From Dactylosporangium fulvum (GTDB lineage Bacteria; Actinomycetota; Actinomycetes; Mycobacteriales; Micromonosporaceae), in the NCBI RefSeq assembly GCF_025137375.1, contig NZ_CP073720.1, forward strand, positions 10,068,501-10,132,500: a DNA stretch of 64,000 nt. The letters run 5' to 3'. A program made the translations under genes and the position numbers. Each line of letters opens with the position of its first letter. Position 1 is the stretch's first letter. This document shows positions 46,381 through 53,989 of this stretch, piece by piece. The notes under the pieces were generated by a model. It ran no database searches. It saw only the letters and a list, made by a program, of their open reading frames with translations, and was not told the DNA's origin.

Positions 46381-46561
46381 CCCCGTCACCGCGCGCGTCT
46401 ACGAAGCCGCGGACGGTCTTCGGGTGTTGCTCGACGAGGCCGCCGCGGCAAGGGCCGCCCGCGCAGAGGCGAGCGGCGACGACGGCAGGAGCGCCGTCTG
46501 CGCCTGGAACCACTTCGAGAACATCCCGACGTTCTACAACTGGAACAACCGTCCCCGTTGA
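46364..46561 (+). CDS. Candidate cyclophane RiPP precursor peptide
   Basis: A 65-residue peptide. Residues 1-45 are a leader with two likely helices (VYEAADGLRVLLDEAAAARA); the C-terminal 20 residues form a core rich in aromatic and Asn residues. Aromatic-X-Asn motifs occur at F51-E-N53, F57-Y-N59 and W60-N-N62, with a further Trp-Asn-His at 48-50. Three-residue cyclophane enzymes crosslink exactly such motifs, so up to three rings are possible, as in the AmcA-type multi-cyclophane RiPPs. Cys46 precedes the core. GGAGGGAG lies about nine bases before the ATG. No protease or transporter gene is adjacent. The coding call is strong from context; the modification is inference. Confidence 0.82.
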   Translation: MPEHADPVTARVYEAADGLRVLLDEAAAARAARAEASGDDGRSAVCAWNHFENIPTFYNWNNRPR

Positions 46562-46583
46562 CGGAACCCAGCGACGCCGAGAT

Positions 46584-46626
46584 ACCCGCACGTTGAACCG
46601 TCGAGAGAACGGTGCACCGTGCGGGT
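46584..46626 (+). terminator. Terminator after the RiPP precursor
   Basis: Arms of 18 bp (ACCCGCACGTTGAACCGT against its near-complement, two mismatches) close a 7-nt loop, followed by GTTTAC. It ends the two-gene cassette 23 bp past the precursor stop. Confidence 0.72.
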
Positions 46627-46689
46627 GTTTACGACACGACTCGGGCACGTGGGGTTGTCCACGTGCCCGTGAGCCGGGTTGACCATCGG

Positions 46690-46923
46690 TCAACGACCCC
46701 GTGAGCGCCAATCACTGTCGCTGGAGGGGTCGTCGTAGTTGCCGTCGTCCTCGTCGTCAGCCTCATCATCGACGTGATCGCCATACTCGGCGTAATCGTC
46801 GCGTGACTTAGGGCTGCCCGCCGCGAGCTCGCGCTGCAGCGCGTCGAGGTCGGTGTTGGGAGAGTGATACTTCAACTCCCTGGCCACCCTAGTCTGCTTG
46901 GCCTTCGCACGGCCGCGCCCCAT
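46690..46923 (-). CDS. DUF3073 conserved actinobacterial protein
   Basis: A 77-residue protein beginning MGRGRAKAKQTRVARELKY, the signature of DUF3073, with a strongly acidic middle (DDEADDEDDGNYDD). It is a small, probably nucleic-acid- or ribosome-associated protein of unknown function that sits near purM in many actinomycetes, here on the opposite strand. The ATG at 46923 is the family start; an ATG six codons upstream is not conserved. Confidence 0.88.
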   Translation of the reverse strand: MGRGRAKAKQTRVARELKYHSPNTDLDALQRELAAGSPKSRDDYAEYGDHVDDEADDEDDGNYDDPSSDSDWRSRGR

Positions 46924-47131
46924 GGCTCGACCCCCTCGCACAGAATTACGGGGCAGCCATTACCGGCAGGCCCCGACAACGTCAGGCATCTCTCGTGGCT
47001 CTTACGGTACATGTCGCGGGCACCTTTCGGCATCTCGCCCCTACCGACCATTTCGGTGGCGTTGCTTACCCGACCGGACCGATTGGGTAAGCACCGCCAT
47101 CGTCAGTTGGTCGTCACGGGCCCGCGAGGGG

Positions 47132-48190
47132 TCACACCAAGATGGTACGGAGCCTTCCGACCTCAGCCATCCGCCGTTCGGCGAGGCGGTCGGCGGCGGC
47201 CGCCGGTGGCACGCCTTCTGCCGAGGCCAGCTGCAGGATCTGCTTCGTGGTGTCGTAGATCCGCCCGGCCCGCTCCTTCGCCCGGGCGAAGTTGAAGCCC
47301 TCGATCTCGTCGGCGACCTGGATGACGCCGCCCGAGTTGACCACGTAGTCCGGGGCGTAGAGCACGTCGCGCTCGGCGAGCAGCTTTTCCACCCCCGGGT
47401 GAGCCAGCTGGTTGTTCGCGGCGCCGGCGACGATCTTGGCCTGCAGCAGCGGCACGGTCTCGTCGTTGAGAGCACCGCCCAGCGCGCAGGGCGCGTAGAC
47501 GTCGAGCGCCTGCTTGATCAACTCGTCGTTGCCGCCGACCAGGTCCACCTGCGGGTAGGTGGAGCTCGCCCAGTCCAGGGCCTTCTCCGACACGTCGGTC
47601 GCGACCACGGACGCGCCGTCGTCGATCAGATGCTTGGTCAGGTGCTTGCCGACCTTGCCGAGGCCGGAGATCCCGACCCGGCGACCGGCCAGCGTCGGGC
47701 TGCCCCAGCGGTGCTCAGCGGCCGCGCGCATGCCCTGGAACACCCCGTAGGCGGTGAGCACCGACGAGTCGCCGGCCCCGCCGTGGGACTCGGAGCGGCC
47801 GGTGACGAACTTCGTCTCCTTCGCCACGATGTCCATGTCCTGCACGTACGTGCCGACGTCGCACGCGGTGTAGTAGCGCCCGCCGAGCGACTGGACAAAC
47901 CGCCCATACGCCCGCAGCAGCTGCTCGCTCTTGTCCTTGTCCGGGTCGCCCCAGATGACCGCCTTGCCACCGCCGAGATCGAGTCCGGCGAGGGCGTTCT
48001 TGTACGCCATGCCGCGGGACAGCTCCAGCACGTCGTGCAGGGCGTCCTCTTCCGAGGCATACGGGTAGAACCGGGTTCCGCCGAGCGCCGGACCGAGTGC
48101 GGTCGAGTACACCGCGATGATCGCACGCAGGCCGGACTGCCGGTCGTGGCAGAACACAACCTGCTCGTGACTGGTGGTGAAGACACCCAT
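47132..48190 (-). CDS. vdh: Leucine/valine-type amino acid dehydrogenase
   Basis: Oxidatively deaminates branched-chain amino acids to 2-oxo acids with NAD, feeding fatty-acid and polyketide starters. The 352-residue product has GPALGGTRFYPY, the catalytic-Lys block LDLGGGKAVIWGDP, the substrate Asp region CDVGTYVQDM, and the NAD-binding GISGLGKVGKHLTKHL. AGGAG lies six bases before the ATG at 48190. The gene order around it matches that of Streptomyces valine dehydrogenase near bldC, which favours vdh over phenylalanine dehydrogenase, though specificity is not certain. It is divergent from the next gene. Confidence 0.9.
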   Translation of the reverse strand: MGVFTTSHEQVVFCHDRQSGLRAIIAVYSTALGPALGGTRFYPYASEEDALHDVLELSRGMAYKNALAGLDLGGGKAVIWGDPDKDKSEQLLRAYGRFVQSLGGRYYTACDVGTYVQDMDIVAKETKFVTGRSESHGGAGDSSVLTAYGVFQGMRAAAEHRWGSPTLAGRRVGISGLGKVGKHLTKHLIDDGASVVATDVSEKALDWASSTYPQVDLVGGNDELIKQALDVYAPCALGGALNDETVPLLQAKIVAGAANNQLAHPGVEKLLAERDVLYAPDYVVNSGGVIQVADEIEGFNFARAKERAGRIYDTTKQILQLASAEGVPPAAAADRLAERRMAEVGRLRTILV

Positions 48191-48321
48191 GGATGCTCCT
48201 GAGACGACGAGGGCCGTCCTCGTGGGACGGCGCCTGAACGAGGTGCGGTGATCCGACCCTAATACGTTCAGACTCGCGGGCGGCTTCGCGTCGTTCGGCC
48301 GTTTCGTGCGACGATCGGCCC

Positions 48322-49161
48322 GTGCCGTCGCTCTTCGCGTCATACCTGCGGGTGTACGAGCCGCTGGCCGCCTTCGACCGCGACCATCAGCTGTACTGGC
48401 GTCGCTATGTCAAGGAAGGCCGGGCCGTCGCTCTCACCGACGGCCCCGTCAGACAGCGCACGGCGGTGCTGGAGGCGCTCGGCGCCGGCTGGACCCGCCT
48501 CCCCGACCTCCCCGACGAGGCCTACGTCCTCGAAGCCGACGACACGCTCCTGGTCTGCCCCTGGAACCTGCGCATCAGGGTGGCTGAGGCGGCTCTGACG
48601 GCCCGTGACGGGGTTCCCAGCGTCATTGCCGATGCGTTTGTACCTCCTGTGCTCGCCGGCCTGGCACAGACCGTCGTGGACGACTGGCGCAGCGGCGACC
48701 GCGTCCTCGAGCGGGGTCTCCCGCGGGTCCACGAACAGGTCGCCACGTGGGGCGTGCCGCTGCGCTGGTTCGTCTTCGTCGACCTCGAGGAGCGCGAGCT
48801 GTCGCTGCGCCCGGGCCGGCGCGTCCTGCGCTACCGGACCGAGATCTCCAAGGCGCGCCGCCGCGCCCACCGGGCGTATGCGGTGCTGCGCCGCGCGATC
48901 GGCGACGCCCCGATCACGGTGGCGGTCGAGGAGACCGCCCGCTGGCTGGAAGAATTCCACTCCCGGTCGATCGTGGAGTTGGACTACGGCGGGCTGGTCA
49001 CACTGATGTCGGACGACACGCTGGCCGCCGACGACTCCCCCGGCCTGGTTTCGGCCGGCCTGTCGAACGTGGCCCGCGGCGACGCGGACGCGGCGACCGA
49101 GGTCTACGAAAAACTGGTCGACCGCTGGCGTGCCGTCCAACTCCTGGAGCGTTGCAACTGA
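48322..49161 (+). CDS. Conserved actinobacterial protein of unknown function
   Basis: A 279-residue soluble protein with no recognised catalytic motif. It begins PSLFASYLRVYEPLAAF and includes a predicted helical/RPGRRVLRYRTEISKARRRAHRAY basic segment (shortened here as RYRTEISKARRR). Genes of this type occur between the amino acid dehydrogenase and bldC in other actinomycetes, so it belongs to the ancestral block. The GTG start lacks a clear ribosome site. A hairpin at 49196-49243 follows its stop. Confidence 0.72.
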   Translation: MPSLFASYLRVYEPLAAFDRDHQLYWRRYVKEGRAVALTDGPVRQRTAVLEALGAGWTRLPDLPDEAYVLEADDTLLVCPWNLRIRVAEAALTARDGVPSVIADAFVPPVLAGLAQTVVDDWRSGDRVLERGLPRVHEQVATWGVPLRWFVFVDLEERELSLRPGRRVLRYRTEISKARRRAHRAYAVLRRAIGDAPITVAVEETARWLEEFHSRSIVELDYGGLVTLMSDDTLAADDSPGLVSAGLSNVARGDADAATEVYEKLVDRWRAVQLLERCN

Positions 49162-49195
49162 CGGCTCGGTGGCGTATGCCCCGGAGCCACTTCAT

Positions 49196-49243
49196 GATCA
49201 CGGACGTTCCGGTGGCCTGAGACACACCGAAACGTCCGCGATC
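49196..49243 (+). terminator. Imperfect inverted repeat downstream of the unknown gene
   Basis: GATCACGGACGTTCCGGTG pairs with its near-complement (two mismatches) across a 10-nt loop, 35 bp past the stop. It resembles the perfect repeat 63 bp further on in both size and sequence (ATGATC, ACGTT), so it may be a REP-like family member serving as a terminator. Confidence 0.6.
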
Positions 49244-49305
49244 ACGTAACGGCCGCCGCCGCTGCAGTGTGCCCGCCGCGATGCGTTCATGTCGGCCCGG
49301 GCACG

Positions 49306-49369
49306 ATCCCATGATCGAGGGAACGTTCGCGCTGCCCTGGCGACCCGAACGTTCCCTCGATCATGGGAT
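49306..49369. repeat. Perfect 24-bp inverted repeat, REP-like
   Basis: Left arm 49306-49329 (ATCCCATGATCGAGGGAACG then TTCG) and right arm 49346-49369 are exact complements across a 16-nt loop. Such a long perfect stem so near another similar one suggests a dispersed palindromic element rather than an ordinary terminator. Confidence 0.85.
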
Positions 49370-49379
49370 GGCCGAACGT

Positions 49380-50039
49380 CGACGTCGTCAACCAGCGCGC
49401 GCTTCCCGGGCCGACGCTCTCCGAGGCCGAACCGGGCCCTCGCATACAGGTCAACGCCGCCGAACCCACCAGCCCTCGGCCGCCCACCAACCGAGGCCGA
49501 CCGAGCCTGCCAGCGCTCGACCCCAGCCAGCCGACCGATGCCACCAGCCCTCGACCACCCACCAACCAAGCCCAACCGAGCCGAACCGAGCCCAACCGAG
49601 CCCGCCGGCGCGCGACCAGCCGCCCGACCGGGCCCGCCAACCCTGGTGAGCCCGCCAGCCGGCCGCGGCCGTCGACCCGATCGGCTCCGCCAGCCGGCCT
49701 GACCCGTCAGGCCTTGGCCCCCGGCCGACCCGCCGGTCCGTCGCCGCCCGGGCCGGTGCGGCGCTACATCAACGTGGCCGCCGCCCCGCCGTCGCGGGTC
49801 GAGGCGGTCGCCAACCGGCAACCGCAGCGACAGCCGTCAGCAGGAGGTCAACGGCGGGACTTCCACGGACATAAATGTCCAGTTTCCACCCGATCGAGGG
49901 TCACCCTCAGCAACCGAATCGCACCCTACGCGTGTCCGTTATGCCTTGTTGGGTGCTCTTTGTGATCTACCCATCACCCGTCGAGTGAGCTAGATTCGTG
50001 TCTGATCACTCACCCAGCGTCATATTCGGTCACCCTTTA
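49380..50039. other. Low-complexity non-coding stretch before bldC
   Basis: From 49440 to 49680 the plus strand is built from short CCAACCGAGCC/CCAGCCCTCGACC-type repeats; two copies of ACCAGCCCTCG start 75 bp apart (49468, 49543). No frame has a domain or codon bias. From about 49860 the composition drops in GC and probably holds bldC promoter elements (for example TAGATT near 49991). Confidence 0.6.
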
Positions 50040-50065
50040 TCCCATTTCGTATCGTCAAAATGGGA
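50040..50065 (+). promoter_or_regulatory. AT-rich hairpin in the bldC leader
   Basis: TCCCATTT and AAATGGGA pair across a 10-nt loop inside an unusually AT-rich stretch (50030-50090) of this genome, about 145 bp before bldC. It may be an operator or part of a long untranslated leader; no partner is known. Confidence 0.4.
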
Positions 50066-50210
50066 AAATTCACTTATTCATCATCCGTCCATACAGGGAC
50101 CTTCAGCCGTTCGGCCCATGTCGGACATCGGGGACTAGCCGGACCATAGGAAACGCGTCGGCCGGCGGGACCCCGTCCGACGTTCCTGGGTACCTGTGGA
50201 GGAGTGACCG

Positions 50211-50420
50211 ATGCCATCTCGAACGCATGAACCTGAGCCGTTGCTTACGCCGGCTGAGGTCGCGTCGATGTTCCGCGTCGACCCGAAGACCGTCACCCGT
50301 TGGGCGAAGGCGGGCAAGCTCAGCGCCATCCGCACTCTCGGCGGACACCGGCGCTACCGCGAGTCCGAGGTGCGAGCCCTGCTCCAGGGCCAAATCCCCC
50401 AGCAGCGCCAGGGCGACTGA
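50211..50420 (+). CDS. bldC: BldC developmental regulator (MerR-like DNA-binding domain)
   Basis: A 69-residue protein consisting of a single MerR-like winged helix: LLTPAEVASMFRVDPKTVTR, WAKAGKLSAIRTLGGHRRYR, ESEVRALL. This is essentially the full sequence signature of BldC, which in Streptomyces binds head-to-tail on direct repeats and holds back the onset of sporulation. GGAGGAG lies about nine bases before the ATG. The long, partly AT-rich upstream region and the strong terminator downstream indicate an independent, regulated unit. Its presence argues for a sporulating or mycelial actinomycete. Confidence 0.95.
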   Translation: MPSRTHEPEPLLTPAEVASMFRVDPKTVTRWAKAGKLSAIRTLGGHRRYRESEVRALLQGQIPQQRQGD

Positions 50421-50471
50421 CGCGAACAGTACAACGCCCCACCCCCTGGTGCCAAACGACACGCTTGTTTC

Positions 50472-50516
50472 GCAACGCGCTCGGATCCTCACCCCCCGGT
50501 GATCCGAGCGCGTTGC
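50472..50516 (+). terminator. bldC terminator (16-bp perfect stem)
   Basis: GCAACGCGCTCGGATC and its exact complement enclose a 13-nt loop and are followed by TTTG. It ends the bldC transcript 51 bp past the stop. Nothing else is seen in 50517-50708. Confidence 0.88.
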
Positions 50517-50708
50517 TTTGCGCTCTGAATGCCGTTCGTACCAACGAGATCCGGCACTGACGTACCGTTCGCACCGACGCGGCCGAGAGTTCGCCGCAGT
50601 GCCCAACCGAGGGCGATCTTCGGAGCACCACACCTCCCAACCGGGCACCACACGCAAGGGCGAGGGAGGCTAGTCTGATGGTCCAGCCCGAACCCTTCGG
50701 AGATCGTG

Positions 50709-51407
50709 ATGAAGCTGTCGATCCTGATGCCGGTCTACAACGAGGAAGAGCGCGTCGCTGACGCCGTGAAACAGGCACTCGACGTGAACTACCCGACCGA
50801 GACCGAGCTTGTGATCGTCGACGACGGCAGTCGCGACCGCACCGCCGAGATTCTGGGCGCCATCACCGACCAGCGTGTCCGCGTTTTCCTTCACCCCCGC
50901 AACAAGGGCAAGGGCGCGGCGATCCGCACCGCGGTGGAGAACGCGACCGGTGATTACATGGTCATCCTCGACGCCGACCTCGAGTACGACCCCCAGGACA
51001 TCCCGAAGCTGCTCGAACCGGTGCTGGACGGCCGGGCCACAGTGGTCTACGGCAATCGCACGTTCGGCAGCCACAGCTCGTTCTCGTTCTGGTATGTCAT
51101 GGGCAACAAGGCCGTCACCACCGCGGCCAACATGCTGTTCAACTGCTACCTCGGCGACCTCGAAACCTGTTTCAAGCTCATGCCGATCGAGCTGTACCGG
51201 TCGCTGCACATCCGCTCCGCGGGCTTCGGCATGGAAGCCGAAGTGACCGGCAAGCTGCTGCGCAACCGCCACCGGCCCTACGAGGTGCCGATCAGCTACC
51301 GCGCACGCACCCGCGAAGAGGGCAAGAAGATCACGTGGAAGGACGGAGTCGAAGCGCTCTGGATCCTGTCCCGCGAGCGCGTCCGCAAGCCACATCGTGC
51401 CCGCTGA
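50709..51407 (+). CDS. Family 2 glycosyltransferase (dolichyl-phosphate-mannose-synthase-like)
   Basis: A 232-residue GT-A enzyme, likely transferring a sugar from a nucleotide to polyprenyl phosphate at the membrane. Motifs: LSILMPVYNEEERVADAV (donor loop), VIVDDGSRDRTAEIL, the DxD motif in MVILDADLEYDP, and GNRTFGS with acceptor-side residues later. There is no membrane helix, as in the soluble DPM1-like enzymes. GGAG lies six bases before the ATG at 50709; a GTG immediately before it is less likely. Its last codons overlap the start of soxR. Confidence 0.9.
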   Translation: MKLSILMPVYNEEERVADAVKQALDVNYPTETELVIVDDGSRDRTAEILGAITDQRVRVFLHPRNKGKGAAIRTAVENATGDYMVILDADLEYDPQDIPKLLEPVLDGRATVVYGNRTFGSHSSFSFWYVMGNKAVTTAANMLFNCYLGDLETCFKLMPIELYRSLHIRSAGFGMEAEVTGKLLRNRHRPYEVPISYRARTREEGKKITWKDGVEALWILSRERVRKPHRAR

Positions 51408-51837
51408 CCTGCTGACCATCGGTGAGCTCTCCGCGCGGAGCGGTGTCGCGCCGTCCGCGCTGCGGTTCTACGAGAAGCTCGGCCTGATCCGCGCGACCCG
51501 CACCGGCGGCAACCAGCGGCGGTATGAGCGCACCGAGCTGCGGCGGGTGGCCTTCATCCGGATCTCCGCGCAGCTCGGCATTCCGTTGGAGGCGATCAAG
51601 GAAGCGCTGGCCTCGCTGCCGGCGAACCGGACTCCCACCCGGGCCGACTGGGCGCGACTGTCCGAGGGCTGGCGCGGCCACCTCGATCACCAGATCGCCC
51701 TGCTCGAGCGGCTCCGCGACACGCTCACCGGCTGCATCGGCTGCGGCTGCCTCTCCCTGAAGAGCTGCAGCCTCGCCAACACCGACGACCGCCTGGCCAC
51801 CAAGGGCCCGGGACCGGTGATCCTGACTAGGTCGTGA
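51397..51837 (+). CDS. soxR: SoxR redox-sensing MerR-family regulator
   Basis: A 146-residue [2Fe-2S] transcription activator. The winged helix reads LLTIGELSARSGVAPSALRF, followed by a dimerisation helix and the cluster ligands Cys113, 116, 118 and 124 in CIGCGCLSLKSC, exactly the SoxR spacing. In actinomycetes SoxR responds to redox-active metabolites and activates oxidoreductases and exporters. It starts at a GTG overlapping the glycosyltransferase gene and converges on, and overlaps by 11 bp, a quinone-oxidoreductase gene that is a plausible target. Confidence 0.95.
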   Translation: MPADLLTIGELSARSGVAPSALRFYEKLGLIRATRTGGNQRRYERTELRRVAFIRISAQLGIPLEAIKEALASLPANRTPTRADWARLSEGWRGHLDHQIALLERLRDTLTGCIGCGCLSLKSCSLANTDDRLATKGPGPVILTRS

Positions 51838-52807
51838 GCAGAATCTTGCCGAAGTGCTCGTTGGACTCCAGGAGCCGATGCGCGTCGGCGGCCTGGGGCA
51901 TCGGGATCGTCGTGTCGATGACCGGCCGGATGAGTCCTTCCTCCAGCAGGGGCCAAAGCTCTTCCCGTACACCTCGAAGGATTGCGGCTTTTTGCGCGGG
52001 GGTGCGGGAACGCAGTGCGGTGGCGGCGACGGTGCCGCGCTTCGCGAGCAAGGCGCCGAGGTCCAGCTCCGCGCGGCGGCCGCCCTGGAGGCCGATCACG
52101 ATGAGCCGCCCGCCGTCGTTGAGGGCCTTGACGTTCCGGCCGAGGTACGAAGCCCCCATGATGTCCAGGATGACGTCAGCCCGCACGCTCTCGCTGAAGT
52201 CTTCCTGCGTGTAGTCGATGACCCGATCGGCGCCGAGCTCGACGAGCCGGTCGTGCTTGCTCGCCCGCGCGGTGGTGATGACCGTCGCGCCAAGAGCCTT
52301 TCCGAGTTGTACGGCGAACGTCCCGATACCGCTGCCCCCGCCGTGAACGAGCAGCGTCTCACCCGGCCGGAGCCGCGCCAGGTCGACGACGTTCGAGAAG
52401 ACGGTGGCCGCCACCTCAGGCAGGCCGGCGGCGTCGACGGTGCTCACGCCCTTCGGCACGGGCAGCAACTGGGCGGCCGGCGCGGTGACGAACTCGGCGT
52501 ACCCACCTCCGCCGATCAGCGCCGCGACCTCCTGGCCGACCCGCCAGGTGTGCACGCCCCCACCGAGCGCCTTGATCCGGCCGGAGACCTCCATGCCCGG
52601 ATACGGCAGGGCACCTTCCGGCGGCGGATAGTTCCCGGCGCGCTGGAGGGCGTCGGCGCGGTTGACGCCGGCGGCCACCACCTCGATCAGCACCTCGTCC
52701 TGGGCGGGCACCGGATCCGGGACTTCGGTCCACCGCAGAACTTCCGGACCACCTGGCTGCTCGATCGTGATCGCATGCACGGCTCCATCATGCCGTCGAT
52801 TCGCCAT
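51827..52807 (-). CDS. Zinc-independent quinone oxidoreductase (MDR family)
   Basis: A 326-residue medium-chain reductase of the QOR/PIG3 type, reducing quinones with NADPH. The N-terminal catalytic domain has RADALQRAGNYPPPEGALPY, and the Rossmann domain carries LLVHGGGSGIGTFAVQLGKAL. Structural zinc cysteines are absent, as expected. The ATG at 52807 overlaps the upstream gene's stop by 20 bp; a GTG at 52780 would give a more typical N-terminus (HAITIEQPGGPEVL). Quinone reduction near soxR fits an oxidative-stress role. Confidence 0.88.
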   Translation of the reverse strand: MANRRHDGAVHAITIEQPGGPEVLRWTEVPDPVPAQDEVLIEVVAAGVNRADALQRAGNYPPPEGALPYPGMEVSGRIKALGGGVHTWRVGQEVAALIGGGGYAEFVTAPAAQLLPVPKGVSTVDAAGLPEVAATVFSNVVDLARLRPGETLLVHGGGSGIGTFAVQLGKALGATVITTARASKHDRLVELGADRVIDYTQEDFSESVRADVILDIMGASYLGRNVKALNDGGRLIVIGLQGGRRAELDLGALLAKRGTVAATALRSRTPAQKAAILRGVREELWPLLEEGLIRPVIDTTIPMPQAADAHRLLESNEHFGKILLTT

Positions 52808-53348
52808 CGCGCCACCGGGGCCACGGCCAGTCGTGGTGTGGCCGTCCTCTGCGGCCTCTGGTCTGGTCGGCGGTCGGCTCTGGTGTCGGCTCCGCGGTAG
52901 GTTCTGGCGTGGGCTCCGTTGTGGGCTCTGCCGTGGGTTCCGGTGACGCGGTGGCCGTTTCTGTCGGGACGGGCAGCGCGGTAGCGGCAGGCGACTGCCT
53001 CGTTACTTCGGGCCGCTGTGGCCGGCTGACCACCCGCTTCTTCTCGCTCACCGGCGGCGCGGCCGTCCGGCCCGGCCCGGCAAGATCCAGCACCGGCACG
53101 GGAGCGGCGGGCACGGCGGCGAGGTTCAACGACGGGCTACGGTCGATGGCCGGCCGCTGGGGCAGGGCGATACCGTTGTCGGTCGGCCCGTAGTCAGCGG
53201 TCGGCGGTCCATGGAGATGGGTCGCGCCGATGGCGGCGGCAGTGAGTGCCCCGACCCCCCCGACGACAAGAACGGAGGATGACAGTCGCCACACCCGGCG
53301 GTGCTTCGTGACGTAGTGGACCCGAGGATCGTTGAAGAAGAGGCGCAT
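52788..53348 (-). CDS. Single-pass membrane protein with Pro/Thr-rich tail
   Basis: About 186 residues: a basic cytoplasmic start (MRLFFNDPRVHYVTKHRRVW), one membrane helix (SSVLVVGGVGALTAAAIGA) and an extracytoplasmic region ending in PEPTAEPTTEPTPEPT-type repeats and a basic tail. No domain is recognised; likely a cell-wall-spanning or stalk-like protein. An in-frame TTG seven codons upstream is an alternative start. Its stop overlaps the quinone-reductase start. Confidence 0.65.
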   Translation of the reverse strand: MRLFFNDPRVHYVTKHRRVWRLSSSVLVVGGVGALTAAAIGATHLHGPPTADYGPTDNGIALPQRPAIDRSPSLNLAAVPAAPVPVLDLAGPGRTAAPPVSEKKRVVSRPQRPEVTRQSPAATALPVPTETATASPEPTAEPTTEPTPEPTAEPTPEPTADQTRGRRGRPHHDWPWPRWRDGESTA

Positions 53349-53520
53349 GCCCGAGTCTGCGCAGGTCAACCCCGCGAACGCCGGGATTTGTGGCGGGGTG
53401 TCACGATGTCATACGGTGGCGGTCGGTTGGTCGGTTCGGCCGACCAAGTCGGACGGCGTAGCCCGTGTGGGTGATCGTTCCGCGGCGCGGACGATCTGGC
53501 ACACTGATCGTTGTTCCGCT

Positions 53521-53611
53521 GGAGGGCTCGCCTAGTGGCCGATGGCGCCGGTCTTGAAAACCGGTGAGGCGTTCCGCGTCTCCGTGGGTTCGAATCCCAC
53601 GCCCTCCGCCA
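53521..53611 (+). tRNA. tRNA-Ser (anticodon UGA)
   Basis: The acceptor strand GGAGGGC pairs with GCCCTCC, followed by discriminator G and encoded CCA. The anticodon stem/loop CCGGT-CTTGAAA-ACCGG reads TGA, and a long variable arm (GAGGCGTTCCGCGTCTC) and T-arm GTGGGTTCGAATCCCAC confirm a type II tRNA-Ser. Its 3' half is the integration site of the element that follows. Confidence 0.97.
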
Positions 53612-53614
53612 AAG
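53550..53614 (+). repeat. Left attachment repeat (65 bp, inside tRNA-Ser)
   Basis: The 65 bases from the anticodon loop to three bases past the CCA are repeated exactly at 56785-56849. This is the standard mark of an element integrated by a tyrosine recombinase into a tRNA 3' end, with the resident tRNA restored. Confidence 0.93.
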
Positions 53615-53631
53615 CTCAGCAACAACGCCCA

Positions 53632-53655
53632 CCGACCAGCACAAACGCTGGTCGG
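53632..53655 (+). terminator. tRNA-Ser terminator
   Basis: CCGACCAGC and its exact complement (9 bp) enclose ACAAAC, 20 bp after the tRNA. It lies just inside the element. Confidence 0.75.
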
Positions 53656-53989
53656 AAGACCTCGCTGCCGCCCGGGCCGCCGTCTCACGGAATCTCAACC
53701 GAACCCGCTGCGACCCACTGACCGTGTCATCGCCGTGTCATGGCCCTGGTGATACATGGTTGACGACCTTGAACACCGGCGGCCAGGCTGGGCGTGGTGG
53801 TCTTTCAGCGCCAAGACGCGCGGCACACTCCGGGTCATGTCGAAGAAAGGCGAACGGGGTGGCCGTTCGGTAAGCCATCGAACCCAGGTGGCAGCAGGCC
53901 GAAGACGGCCCGCTCAAGACACCTGCCGATCGGCTAGCGTCCTGACGGACGCGTAGCGTCGCCGTCCGCCCGCCTATAGTCTCACGCAC

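Noticed and set aside
49198..49965. Frames of 104-207 codons in the low-complexity region before bldC
   Set aside because: They arise from short CCAACCGAGCC-like repeats; all frames on both strands are equally open and none shows codon bias.
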